Part shown: positions 35,367 to 43,879 of the stretch, piece after piece | How positions within the stretch are numbered: the first letter of the stretch is position 1 | Layout of the letters: each line of letters opens with the position of its first letter | Program-made: the position numbers and the translations under genes | Notes under the pieces: model-generated | Told to the model about the DNA's origin: nothing | What the model saw: the letters and a program-made list of their open reading frames with translations, nothing else | The model's database searches: none | Source: Flavobacterium sp. SCGC AAA160-P02 | GTDB lineage: Bacteria > Bacteroidota > Bacteroidia > Flavobacteriales > Flavobacteriaceae | NCBI GenBank assembly: GCA_000383355.1 | Contig: KB911124.1 | Location: forward strand, 1 to 64,000 | Length of the DNA: 64,000 nucleotides | Direction: 5' to 3'

Positions 35367-36323
35367 TTAACTTATTAAGTCCAGTACTTCAAGCCTTTCT
35401 TTTGCCAGAATATATCTTGCTTGAACATCATCAATTTCCTGTTGAGTTAATTTTTTGCCAAGAGTACGAAGTCCTCCAGCAACATCATTATGATGAATTC
35501 CCATAGCAAGCTTAAGATATTCCATGAGCAATGGCTGAGCATCAAGATACGATAATGAATTTAAAGCCTGAGAAATTTTGTTAGCGTTAGCCCATTCTCC
35601 TTTTGTAACGTATTCTTGCATAGTAACACTAGCTTTTGGAAAGATACAACCTACACCTGTAATTCCACCAATTGCTCCAGCGAGTCCTGCATGTACAGTG
35701 ACTGTATCTACTCCTGCCAAGATCTTTAAATCTTTGTTCGCTAACATCATTGTTTCAATAATTGAAACATCAATAGTTGATATTTTTAGTGCAGTTACAT
35801 TTGGAAGATTAGCTAGCTTTAAAAGAAGCTTAGTTGAAAGTGCATGATAACCAGCTGCATCAGGATTGTTATAAGGCATAATGGTTATGCCTACATTTTT
35901 TGCAGTTGCTTCAGAAAGAGCATAGTACTCGAACATCTCTTTATCAGAAGGAATCGCCTTAGTTTTAGGTGGCATCACCATGACAGTATCAACTCCAACT
36001 GTTGCAAGGCCTTCAATAATTTTGGCAAGTTCTTCCTTAGTTTCTGCCGCTGCTCCGCTAATCAAAGGGACATTGTATTCTTTAGCAACTTCAGAAAGAG
36101 ATTTGAGTAAGGAAAGACGTTGATTGCTGTTCAGGTAGCTATTCTCACCGAGAGTTCCAGAACCGACAAGTCCGCTCATTCTGCTTCCACCCTTTCCTTG
36201 AGCTTTTAAAATTCCTGCAGCTTGTTTTTGTGTTGCTTCAAAGTCAATTTCAAGAGAGCTGGATTTTGACTCTTTAAACCATGTAAATACTGCCGGCATT
36301 ACACCTTCCCATTTGATACTCAT
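35367..36323 (-). CDS. DapA-family lyase, probable pyrroline-4-hydroxy-2-carboxylate deaminase
   Basis: 318 aa, dihydrodipicolinate-synthase/N-acetylneuraminate-lyase superfamily. Schiff-base lysine Lys180 in TALKIST, Tyr in MPYNNP, and GLVGSGTLGENSYL in place of the usual GTTGE loop. In the hydroxyproline pathway a member of this superfamily converts pyrroline-4-hydroxy-2-carboxylate to 2-oxoglutarate semialdehyde and ammonia; the neighbours supply the other three steps. Its codon use stands out: in the first ~110 codons leucine is mostly CTT/CTC with only two TTA, and bases 36121-36180 contain 29 G+C of 60, against strongly AT-rich neighbours. This suggests recent transfer from a different genome. 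Confidence 0.87.
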   Translation of the reverse strand: MSIKWEGVMPAVFTWFKESKSSSLEIDFEATQKQAAGILKAQGKGGSRMSGLVGSGTLGENSYLNSNQRLSLLKSLSEVAKEYNVPLISGAAAETKEELAKIIEGLATVGVDTVMVMPPKTKAIPSDKEMFEYYALSEATAKNVGITIMPYNNPDAAGYHALSTKLLLKLANLPNVTALKISTIDVSIIETMMLANKDLKILAGVDTVTVHAGLAGAIGGITGVGCIFPKASVTMQEYVTKGEWANANKISQALNSLSYLDAQPLLMEYLKLAMGIHHNDVAGGLRTLGKKLTQQEIDDVQARYILAKERLEVLDLIS

Positions 36324-36361
36324 TCTTGTTGTTTTATTGGTATAAACTTGTGTCCTATTTC

Positions 36362-37315
36362 TTAATTTAATTTCTTTTCAAATAAGAAATTTTTCAATAT
36401 TTCTAAACTTTCTTTTGGATTTTCTTCCATAGGTACATGACCTGAATTTTCTAAAATTTCTAATCTAGAATTAACTAAAATACGATCCATACGGATACCA
36501 TTGTCTAAAGGAATCCATAAATCTTTTGCTCCCCAAATTAATAAGGTAGGTGTTTGAATACTTTTTAGCTTGTTTATGTTAGCTGCTGCATCTAGTCTGA
36601 AATCTGTTTTTGCTCTGTCTACAAAGGCCTTTCTGTTACCTACTCTTAGAGCCATTTTATGATAGCGAGTAACCAACTCATCTGTTACTTTAGAATTGTC
36701 TGCATAAACCTCATCTATATTTTTTTTAATTAAAAATTTTGGAGTTACATACAAGAAAAGTGAACTTAAAACTGGTGTTTTTGCCATTTTAAAAATTGCT
36801 GGTTGTTCTTTATTTGTAGGCAAACCACTAGCATCAATCAAAATGAGTTTTTCAACCTTATTTGGATAATCAGCAGTATAATTCCAAACAATATTTCCTC
36901 CTAAAGAGTTTCCTGCAATATGAAATTTTTTAAGCTCTAATTTCTCTAAAAAAGAATGTAAAAAAGTGGTGTAGGCCTCTATTGAATAATCAGCATCTTT
37001 ATTGGGTCCTGTAATGCCAAAAGCTGGCAAATCCATTCTTATAACTCTGTTTGTTTTTTTCAATTCATGAGTCCAGGCATCCCAGGTATGCAATGATGCC
37101 GCTGTTCCGTGTACCAAAACTATAGGAAAACCTTCTCCTTCATCTCTATAATGCACTTGCATTTCATTTACCTCAATAAATTGAGATTGTTCATTTGCGT
37201 AGTCATTTTTTAAATCTTCTACAGAAATATCTGCATAAACACCTCCTCTTATCACAAAGATTAGACAGATCACAAAGAGGTAAACAAAATACTTGATTTT
37301 AGATTTTTTCTTCAT
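36362..37315 (-). CDS. Membrane-anchored alpha/beta hydrolase
   Basis: About 317 aa from ATG 37315 (MKKKSKIKYF); upstream in-frame ATGs at 37336 and 37366 would extend further into the cyclase gene. An N-terminal hydrophobic segment (about 8-25) anchors or exports it. Hydrolase features: oxyanion VHGTAASLHTW, nucleophile GNSLGGN, acid WGAKDLWIP and His in SGHVPMEENP, so the triad is complete. It resembles esterases and epoxide-hydrolase-like enzymes; substrate unknown. It overlaps the cyclase gene by 17 nt and precedes the hydroxyproline genes by 38 nt. Confidence 0.85.
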   Translation of the reverse strand: MKKKSKIKYFVYLFVICLIFVIRGGVYADISVEDLKNDYANEQSQFIEVNEMQVHYRDEGEGFPIVLVHGTAASLHTWDAWTHELKKTNRVIRMDLPAFGITGPNKDADYSIEAYTTFLHSFLEKLELKKFHIAGNSLGGNIVWNYTADYPNKVEKLILIDASGLPTNKEQPAIFKMAKTPVLSSLFLYVTPKFLIKKNIDEVYADNSKVTDELVTRYHKMALRVGNRKAFVDRAKTDFRLDAAANINKLKSIQTPTLLIWGAKDLWIPLDNGIRMDRILVNSRLEILENSGHVPMEENPKESLEILKNFLFEKKLN

Positions 37316-38069
37316 TTTTATAATTTTGTATTTCATACAAGACCGGTTTGCTCGGACTTGCATCATTTTCTATGGCTGCTACCATTAAGTTTAAAAAATA
37401 TAGGCCATCTTTAATAGTGTTGGGCACATATATAAACTCCGTAATTGTAGCATCTAATCGTAATGTACCTGCCGTATTCCAGAAGGCATTGTGTGAGAGT
37501 AATTTTCCGTCATCTTTCTCTTTGTCTACCGAAGGTAAATCTATTAACAAATGTTTGATTCCTTTTTCACGTAAAAAAACAGCTGCTTCTTCCATTAAAT
37601 AGGTTGGATTTGTATGAGAATACTGCATTGTTTTTTTATCGGACAAATTTGGCAAGGTTCGAATAATAATTGCGTCTCTTTTTTTATTCCCTAAAGCATA
37701 TTGTAATTGCTTTTTTGTAATAACAAAATCTTCATTAATCTGTTCTGGCGGTATGGTTACCACCTCTGCTAAAAAGAAAAACTGTTGTAAATGTTTATGA
37801 ATAGAATGAACAGTTTCTGTAATATGCCCTGCTGTTTCTGTATGAGTGCAATGAGAATGTGGGTTAAAATAGATGTTGTTAAAATTAACATCAGCTCCCT
37901 GTTTTACCGAGCCAACCCACTCATCAGATGTTACAGGAACTATTTTTGGTGAGTCTAGATACCAAGCACCTACATTGCTTTCTCCGTTTGTTAATGGAAT
38001 AGAAATATCTAAAGGTTTAGATAAATCTATTGAATATTTTCTAGAATTGTATTTTATTTCTGCAATCAA
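37299..38069 (-). CDS. Cyclase-family (kynurenine-formamidase-like) metal hydrolase
   Basis: 256 aa. Cyclase family (PF04199-type) metal site in NPHSHCTHTETAGHI, corresponding to the HxGTHxDxPxH pattern of arylformamidase and isatin hydrolase but with Thr-Glu replacing the usual Asp. DLSKPLDISIPLTNG is the typical opening. The family cleaves amide or cyclic amide bonds; the reaction here is unknown. Its ATG overlaps the hemW stop by 4 nt, and its end overlaps the alpha/beta hydrolase gene. Possible link to hydroxyproline or N-acyl amino-acid breakdown is speculative. Confidence 0.85.
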   Translation of the reverse strand: MIAEIKYNSRKYSIDLSKPLDISIPLTNGESNVGAWYLDSPKIVPVTSDEWVGSVKQGADVNFNNIYFNPHSHCTHTETAGHITETVHSIHKHLQQFFFLAEVVTIPPEQINEDFVITKKQLQYALGNKKRDAIIIRTLPNLSDKKTMQYSHTNPTYLMEEAAVFLREKGIKHLLIDLPSVDKEKDDGKLLSHNAFWNTAGTLRLDATITEFIYVPNTIKDGLYFLNLMVAAIENDASPSKPVLYEIQNYKNEEKI

Positions 38070-39199
38070 GATACATTGAGTTTAAATAAATCTGCTGAGA
38101 TACCATCAGACAAGAATTTTCCTTTTTTAGTTGTTTTTAATTTTTCGTCTTCAATATACAATAAATCTTCAGCTCTGTATTTTTTTGACTGCAACAATAA
38201 ATATCTGTGATACTGTTCTCCAAATTCTCGAGCTACTTTTTCTAAAGACACTCCCCAAATAGTTCGCAAACCTGTCATTACATACTCATTGTATTGGTCT
38301 GTAATTGACAATAATTCTCGTTCTATTGGTAATTTATTTTGTTGAATAGCTGCTATATATTTAGAATTGTTTTTCACATTCCAACTTCTTTGTTTTCCAT
38401 TAAAAGAATGAGCTGACGGGCCAATACCAAGATAATGTTTTCCTTTCCAATAGGAAGAATTATTTTTGCTAAACGATCCTTCTTTTCCAAAGTTTGAAAG
38501 CTCATAATGAATAAAATTGTGTTTAGAGACTTCATCTATCAATATATAAAACTGTTCTTGTGCCTGTTGGTCGTCTACATTTTCAATGATTCCTTTTTTA
38601 ATAAAAGATGCTAAAGCTGTCTTTGGCTCTACTGTTAAGGCATAGCTAGAAATATGAGGAATTCCATAGGACAACGCAATTTCAATGTTTTTTTTCCATT
38701 GCTTATTTGACACACCCGGTATTCCATAAATTAAATCTACCGAAATATTTTTAAAATAATTTGTGGCTTCAGATAAACAGTTCTTGGCTTCTAGAGCATT
38801 GTGTGCTCTGTTCATTAATTTTAGATCTTGTTCAAAAAAAGATTGAATTCCAATACTTAATCTATTGATCCTGCTCTTTGCTAATTCTTCTATTTTAGTA
38901 CTGGTTAAATCATCTGGATTGGCTTCTAGTGTAATCTCTGGGTTTGAAACAACCTCATGGTTTTCATATACAGCATCTATAATACTGTCTATTTCTAATT
39001 GACTTAGTATACTTGGGGTACCTCCCCCAAAATAAATGGTTTCAATAATATCATTATTCAATTCATTCTTTCGTAATTTAATTTCATGAGTAAGGCTCTC
39101 AATCAGTTCGTCTTTCTTTTTTAACGATGTAGAAAAATGAAAGTCACAATAAAAACAAGCTTGCTTGCAAAAAGGAATATGTATGTATATACCGCTCAC
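38066..39199 (-). CDS. hemW: Radical SAM heme chaperone HemW
   Basis: 377 aa. IYIHIPFCKQACFYCDF carries the CX3CX2C cluster motif (Cys11, Cys15, Cys18) for a 4Fe-4S cluster, and IYFGGGTPS follows about 40 residues later. HemW binds heme and helps load it into respiratory proteins; it is distinct from coproporphyrinogen oxidase HemN, which is about 80 residues longer. RLSIGIQSF and the C-terminal GLRTIWGVSL fit HemW. Starts 18 nt after ruvC and overlaps the next gene by 4 nt (ATGA). Confidence 0.94.
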   Translation of the reverse strand: MSGIYIHIPFCKQACFYCDFHFSTSLKKKDELIESLTHEIKLRKNELNNDIIETIYFGGGTPSILSQLEIDSIIDAVYENHEVVSNPEITLEANPDDLTSTKIEELAKSRINRLSIGIQSFFEQDLKLMNRAHNALEAKNCLSEATNYFKNISVDLIYGIPGVSNKQWKKNIEIALSYGIPHISSYALTVEPKTALASFIKKGIIENVDDQQAQEQFYILIDEVSKHNFIHYELSNFGKEGSFSKNNSSYWKGKHYLGIGPSAHSFNGKQRSWNVKNNSKYIAAIQQNKLPIERELLSITDQYNEYVMTGLRTIWGVSLEKVAREFGEQYHRYLLLQSKKYRAEDLLYIEDEKLKTTKKGKFLSDGISADLFKLNVS

Positions 39200-39217
39200 T
39201 CTAAATTTTTGAAATTT

Positions 39218-39769
39218 TTAATCAATTTTTTTAGGGTTTTGTTTTACGAAAGCTCCCCAACCCGAATAACTTTTACCTTGAGTAATTTTTCCAGCGTTAT
39301 AAAAATGACAAACAGCTGCCGCTAAACCATCTGTTGCATCTAAATTTTTTGGAAGTGTTTTTAAATTTAATAGCGATTTTAACATTAATGCTACTTGTTC
39401 TTTACTGGCATTTCCATTACCTGTAATTGCCATTTTAATTTTTTTGGGAAGGTATTCTGTAATAGGAATTTCTCTAGATAAACCAGCTGCCATTGCAACT
39501 CCTTGAGCACGACCCAACTTTAGCATAGATTGCACATTTTTACCAAAAAAAGGAGCTTCAATTGCAATTTCATCTGGGTTAAAAGTATCTATTAATTCTA
39601 CTGTTCTTTCAAAAATAAGTTTCAATTTTAAATAATGATCATCGTATTTTTGCAACAATAATTCATTCATCTGAATAAACTCCATTTTTTTACCTACCAC
39701 CTTAATAATACCAAAGCCCATAATGGTAGTTCCTGGATCTATTCCTAAAATGATTTTTTCCGTGTTCAA
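39218..39769 (-). CDS. ruvC: Holliday-junction endonuclease RuvC
   Basis: 183 aa. Resolves Holliday junctions with RuvAB. Catalytic acids: Asp11 in ILGIDPGTT, Glu in [20 protein letters not shown], and the Asp pair in [14 protein letters not shown]. The start has to be TTG at 39769: an in-frame TAA lies two codons upstream, and the next ATG is after the catalytic Asp. Only 20 bp separate it from the divergent membrane-protein gene. Head of the nine-gene minus-strand run. Confidence 0.96.
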   Translation of the reverse strand: MNTEKIILGIDPGTTIMGFGIIKVVGKKMEFIQMNELLLQKYDDHYLKLKLIFERTVELIDTFNPDEIAIEAPFFGKNVQSMLKLGRAQGVAMAAGLSREIPITEYLPKKIKMAITGNGNASKEQVALMLKSLLNLKTLPKNLDATDGLAAAVCHFYNAGKITQGKSYSGWGAFVKQNPKKID

Positions 39770-39789
39770 ATTTTACGTTCTTTGTATTT

Positions 39790-40740
39790 GTGAATATAAC
39801 ATCCTCTTACAAATCTAATCAATTCTTGTGGCTTGTCTTTAAACTGCTGACAGTTATTCTCTGTGGGTATTTTATCTACACTATTATTGCACATAATGAG
39901 AAATTTAGATTTATTGATTTTTACTCAAAATTGATTGATTTTAACGTTTTTTCATCAAAAAACATCGTTTTTTTGCTTTTTATAACCATAATTAACCATT
40001 TTCTAGAAATTGCTAAATGGAAAATATTAACCAATAACGTGAAGAAAAATTCTTGGCTTGATGCCACAAAACAAAGTTTAGCTTCGCTAACATTATCATT
40101 AATTACTCCAAATAGGATTGGTGAATATGGAGCCAAAGCATTGTATTATACCAATGATAAAAGAAAACAAATTCTTTTGTTAAACTTTGCTGGGAATTTT
40201 TATCAATTGGTCATCACAATAGTTTTGGGTGCTATTGGACTTGTCTATCTTAGTACGTATTTTTCTTTTTCTGTCATCTCTATCCAACATAGCATCATAC
40301 TTATTTTAGGAATAGCTGTCTTAGGAAGTAGCATCTATTATTTAGAAAAAAAATCTTCCAAAATTAGTCATTGGATTTCTAAAATAGTAGCAGCACTTTC
40401 AATGAAAAACAATAAGCTTGTATTGTTTACCTCTTTGTTACGATATCTTGTGTTTACACATCAGTTTTATTTTTTAATGCTATGTTTTAAAATTGATATT
40501 TCGTACGTACATGCAATATCTGCAATCTCTAGTATGTATTTAATAGCCTCTTGTATTCCCATACTCTCATTATTTGACGCTGCTTTAAAAGGATCTGTTG
40601 CTGTTGTTGTATTCTCACTTTTTGGGTTAGATAGTCTTCTAATTCTATCAATTACAACACTAATGTGGTTGTTCAATTTTGCGTTTCCAGCAATTATAGG
40701 GTCTTATTTTGTGCTTCAATTTAACCCTATAAAATCATGA
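39790..40740 (+). CDS. Flippase-like integral membrane protein (LPG-synthase/AglD TM family)
   Basis: 316 aa with about eight membrane helices. LITPNRIGEYGAKALYY near residue 105 is the conserved P-x-R-x-GE segment of the lysylphosphatidylglycerol-synthase-TM/AglD superfamily, often encoded with glycosyltransferases of lipid-linked sugars. The start is GTG at 39790 (MNITSSYKSN). Its stop overlaps the GT2 gene start (ATGA), so the two are coupled and probably act on the same glycolipid. No aminoacyl-transferase domain is present, so it is not a full MprF. Specific role inferred. Confidence 0.83.
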   Translation: MNITSSYKSNQFLWLVFKLLTVILCGYFIYTIIAHNEKFRFIDFYSKLIDFNVFSSKNIVFLLFITIINHFLEIAKWKILTNNVKKNSWLDATKQSLASLTLSLITPNRIGEYGAKALYYTNDKRKQILLLNFAGNFYQLVITIVLGAIGLVYLSTYFSFSVISIQHSIILILGIAVLGSSIYYLEKKSSKISHWISKIVAALSMKNNKLVLFTSLLRYLVFTHQFYFLMLCFKIDISYVHAISAISSMYLIASCIPILSLFDAALKGSVAVVVFSLFGLDSLLILSITTLMWLFNFAFPAIIGSYFVLQFNPIKS

Positions 40741-41867
40741 TCACACTTATAATTAGCATCACTACAATCTATCTGATATTAATACTATCTTTTAGTTATG
40801 GTATTAAAAAAAACAAAGAATTTAAAGAACAGAAAAAACCAGCTATTCGTTCTTTTTCTATCATCATTCCTTTTAGAAATGAAGCAACTAATTTACAAGA
40901 GCTTTTAAACTCTTTACTACAGCTAAACTATGCTAAAAATAAGTTTGAGTGTATTTTTGTGGATGATGATTCTACAGATACTTCCTCAGAAATTATTCAC
41001 AAATATCTTTCTAAAACTGAGCTTAGCTACTCAGTTATAAGCAACCTAAGAACCTCTGCTTCACCAAAAAAAGATGCCATCAATACTGCGATACAATTCG
41101 CTAATTTTGATTGGATAATTACCACAGACGCAGATTGCACTCTACCTAATAGTTGGTTGCAACTATTTGACGAATTTTCAGAAATGAATACTTCTGTGAT
41201 GATGGTTGGACCTGTGATGTATAGCACTAATAATTCTTCTTTTTTAGAGAATTTTCAACTCCTAGATTTTTTAAGCTTACAAGGTGCAACACTTGGAGGA
41301 TTTGGAATTAAAAAACCTTTCTTGTGTAACGGTGCAAATCTTGCCTACAAAAAAACTGTTTTTTTAGAACTGAACGGATTTCAAGGAAATGACAACATTG
41401 CAAGTGGTGATGATATTTTTTTGTTTGAAAAGTTTTATAAGAAGCATCCTAATTACGTTCATTTTTTAAAATCTAACAAAGCTATTGTTAGAACAAATGC
41501 CCTAAAAAGTTGGAAAGAGCTTATACAACAACGCATGCGTTGGGCTGCAAAATCTAGTTCATATACCTTAGGTATGGGGAAGTTTGTAGGAATCATTGTT
41601 TTACTAATGAATCTAGCTTTTATTATTTGCATGTTAGGTATTTTTAATGATCTAGGAAATTCTATAAACTATTTGTATTGCATGCTATTAAAAGTTGGTG
41701 TTGATTTTATACTCATTAAGCAAATAGCCGTTTTTTATACCGGAAATTCACAGAAAATTAAAGCCTATTTATTAGGGAGTCTTCTATATCCTTTCTTTAG
41801 TACTTATATTATTTTTAAGACACTTACTAGCTCATATACATGGAAAGAAAGAATCTTTAAACGATAA
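40737..41867 (+). CDS. GT2-family glycosyltransferase, membrane-bound
   Basis: 376 aa. N-terminal membrane helix, then a GT-A domain: IIPFRNEATNLQELL, FVDDDSTD, TTDADCTLP (metal-binding DxD-like) and QQRMRWAAK, the (Q/R)xxRW motif of processive or membrane-associated GT2 enzymes. Three or so C-terminal helices follow. Acts at the inner membrane using a nucleotide sugar; acceptor unknown, presumably a lipid, given the coupled flippase-like gene. Convergent with a 44-aa gene one base after its stop. Confidence 0.9.
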   Translation: MITLIISITTIYLILILSFSYGIKKNKEFKEQKKPAIRSFSIIIPFRNEATNLQELLNSLLQLNYAKNKFECIFVDDDSTDTSSEIIHKYLSKTELSYSVISNLRTSASPKKDAINTAIQFANFDWIITTDADCTLPNSWLQLFDEFSEMNTSVMMVGPVMYSTNNSSFLENFQLLDFLSLQGATLGGFGIKKPFLCNGANLAYKKTVFLELNGFQGNDNIASGDDIFLFEKFYKKHPNYVHFLKSNKAIVRTNALKSWKELIQQRMRWAAKSSSYTLGMGKFVGIIVLLMNLAFIICMLGIFNDLGNSINYLYCMLLKVGVDFILIKQIAVFYTGNSQKIKAYLLGSLLYPFFSTYIIFKTLTSSYTWKERIFKR

Positions 41868-41868
41868 G

Positions 41869-42003
41869 TTAATCAAAGATACTTGCCAAGATATTTTCTG
41901 CCTGATTCCACAGAAATAATACCAATATCAACAGCATAATTAACATAAGCCCTTTTTTAGGTTTAGACGCTCTTCGATTTCCGAATTTTCTTTGAAATTT
42001 CAT
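41869..42003 (-). CDS. 44-aa single-span membrane microprotein
   Basis: 44 aa: a strongly basic N-terminus (MKFQRKFGNRRASKPKKG), one hydrophobic helix rich in Leu/Ile/Met (about residues 19-32), then WNQAENILASIFD. The charge pattern predicts an N-in single-span protein. It ends one base from the glycosyltransferase stop, as compactly as other gene pairs in this window, which supports it being real. It may be a small partner of the membrane glycosyltransferase. No family recognised, and no promoter box is clear. Confidence 0.55.
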   Translation of the reverse strand: MKFQRKFGNRRASKPKKGLMLIMLLILVLFLWNQAENILASIFD

Positions 42004-42233
42004 ACCTGTAGTTTTGAAGCTACTAATATAAAAATTTACCTCAAATAAATACTATTTTTAAAGCACTAGAAATAGAGTCATTTGCAAAAAAATTCATATG
42101 TTCTATCATCACTAATAAAGTAAAAATATGTTACTTTCTTTCTTAAACAACTGACTACTAATCTAACTAGAGAATCATCTAAAGAAATTTTGTATATTTA
42201 AAACAAGATAATACCCTAGTTCAATAGAAGCAT
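42004..42233. other. Intergenic region before the D-aminoacylase-like gene
   Basis: 230 bp, AT-rich. TATATTTA near 42194 is a one-mismatch -7 box about 30 nt before ATG 42234. I see no strong hairpin, repeat or further gene. Confidence 0.3.
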
Positions 42234-43859
42234 ATGAAAAATCTTAATTACATCCTTGCAGTAGTACTCTGCATTATTATTAGCGCGTGTACTAGTGAGT
42301 TACAAAAAGCAGATATTGTTATTCATAATGGTTTACTGTATGATGGTACTGGTGAAAGCCCTTCACATGGTACTGTAGCAATTAAAGATGATATCATTTT
42401 ATATGTTGGAAAATCTAAGCAATTTGATGCAAAAAAAACAATTGATGCTTCAGGTAAATCAGTAGCTCCTGGATTTATTAACATGCTTAGCTGGGGGTAT
42501 GGTTCATTAATGAAAGACGGAAGATCGCTTAGTGATCTTAAACAGGGAGTAACCCTTGAGGTATTTGGAGAAGGAACTTCTTCTGGCCCAAGAGGTACTA
42601 AAAATGAAGACAATTATCTATCTTTTGGGAACGCAATGGATTCATTGCAAAATAATGGAATCTCCACCAATATCGCTTCTTTTTTAGGAGCAGCAACTGT
42701 AAGAATACAAACTGTAGGTTACGAGAATAGAAAAGCTTCAAACGAAGAATTTACAACAATGAAATCTATCGTTAAAGAAGCTATGGAAGAAGGTGCTATG
42801 GGAATTGGCTCCTCATTAATTTATGCCCCTGGAGACTATGCAGATACAGAAGAATTAATTGTTTTAAATAAAGTAGCCTCTTCCTATGGAGGCATGTATA
42901 TTTCACACATGCGAAATGAAGACAATAAGGTAATGGAAGCGCTTGAAGAATTAATAACCATTGCAGAAGAGGCTAATATTCCTGCAGAAATATATCACTT
43001 AAAAGCTTCCCGAAAAGCAAATTGGCACATGCTAGATAGTGTTATAAAAAGAGTAGAAAAAGCAAGAGCTAAAGGCCTTCAAATTACAGCAGACATGTAT
43101 ACTTATAATGCAAGTTCTACAGGCTTAACAGGTGTGATACCAACCTGGGTTCAAGAAGGAGGTCATAAAGCTTGGATAGACAGAATGAAACAACCAGCGC
43201 CTAGAAAAAGACTACTAGCTGATATTAGAAAAGAATTGGCACAACAACCCCCTAGCGGTATTTTAATGGTAGGTTTTAAGAACGACGCTATGGCTAAACT
43301 TTACTTAGGGAAAACAGTTGCTGAAGCCGCTATTATGAGAAATCAATCTCCAGAAGAAACAATTATAGATATGATTATTGAAGACGACAGTAGAATTCAA
43401 TGCATCTATTTTAGCATGTCTGAAGAAAATATTAGAAAAAAAATTAAAATTCCATGGCTTTCTTTTTGTTCAGATGCTGGATCTTATTCAGATATTACAA
43501 AAGATTTTAAAACACACCCTAGAGCCTTCGGAAGCTTTATTAGAGTTCTTGGAAAGTTCTCTAGAGATGAGGGTCTCATTACCATGCAAGAAGCCATTAG
43601 AAAACTAAGTGGATTTCCAGCCACCAATTTAAGTTTAAAAAGTAGAGGCTTTTTAAGGCAAGGATACTTTGCAGATATTGTAATATTTGATGAAAAAAAC
43701 GTCACAGATAATGCAACTTTTGACACACCTTTAAAGTTTGCAGATGGTATGGAATATGTTTTTGTAAATGGAGTTCCTGTAATAGAAAAAAGCAACCATA
43801 CCGGTACTTTTCCTGGTAGATTTATTAAAGGACCGGGCTACAAAAAAACAACTAAATAA
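42234..43859 (+). CDS. D-aminoacylase/N-acyl-D-amino-acid deacylase-like lipoprotein
   Basis: 541 aa. Lipoprotein signal (IISACTS). Amidohydrolase-3 type domain, opening ADIVIHNGLLYDGTG and closing QGYFADIVIFDEKNV. The usual metal motif GFIDxHxHxD is replaced by GFINMLSWGYGSL (residues 80-92), and the GNCG loop that holds the zinc Cys in D-aminoacylase reads FGEGTSSGP. Other family segments persist (IYHLKASRKANW, ADMYTYNASSTGL, FCSDAGS). So this belongs to a branch with a rebuilt metal centre; activity on N-acyl-D-amino acids is not assured. Followed 20 nt later by an AbgB-like gene, suggesting a two-gene operon. Confidence 0.85.
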   Translation: MKNLNYILAVVLCIIISACTSELQKADIVIHNGLLYDGTGESPSHGTVAIKDDIILYVGKSKQFDAKKTIDASGKSVAPGFINMLSWGYGSLMKDGRSLSDLKQGVTLEVFGEGTSSGPRGTKNEDNYLSFGNAMDSLQNNGISTNIASFLGAATVRIQTVGYENRKASNEEFTTMKSIVKEAMEEGAMGIGSSLIYAPGDYADTEELIVLNKVASSYGGMYISHMRNEDNKVMEALEELITIAEEANIPAEIYHLKASRKANWHMLDSVIKRVEKARAKGLQITADMYTYNASSTGLTGVIPTWVQEGGHKAWIDRMKQPAPRKRLLADIRKELAQQPPSGILMVGFKNDAMAKLYLGKTVAEAAIMRNQSPEETIIDMIIEDDSRIQCIYFSMSEENIRKKIKIPWLSFCSDAGSYSDITKDFKTHPRAFGSFIRVLGKFSRDEGLITMQEAIRKLSGFPATNLSLKSRGFLRQGYFADIVIFDEKNVTDNATFDTPLKFADGMEYVFVNGVPVIEKSNHTGTFPGRFIKGPGYKKTTK

Positions 43860-43879
43860 ATAATTAAATAAATACTCTA

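Noticed and set aside
35578-36110. Two 88-89 codon plus-strand frames
   Set aside because: Both are antisense shadows of the DapA-family gene, which has full catalytic motifs.
37299-38069. Assignment of the cyclase-family gene as kynurenine formamidase
   Set aside because: No other tryptophan/kynurenine genes are nearby and the metal motif differs, so only the family name is kept.
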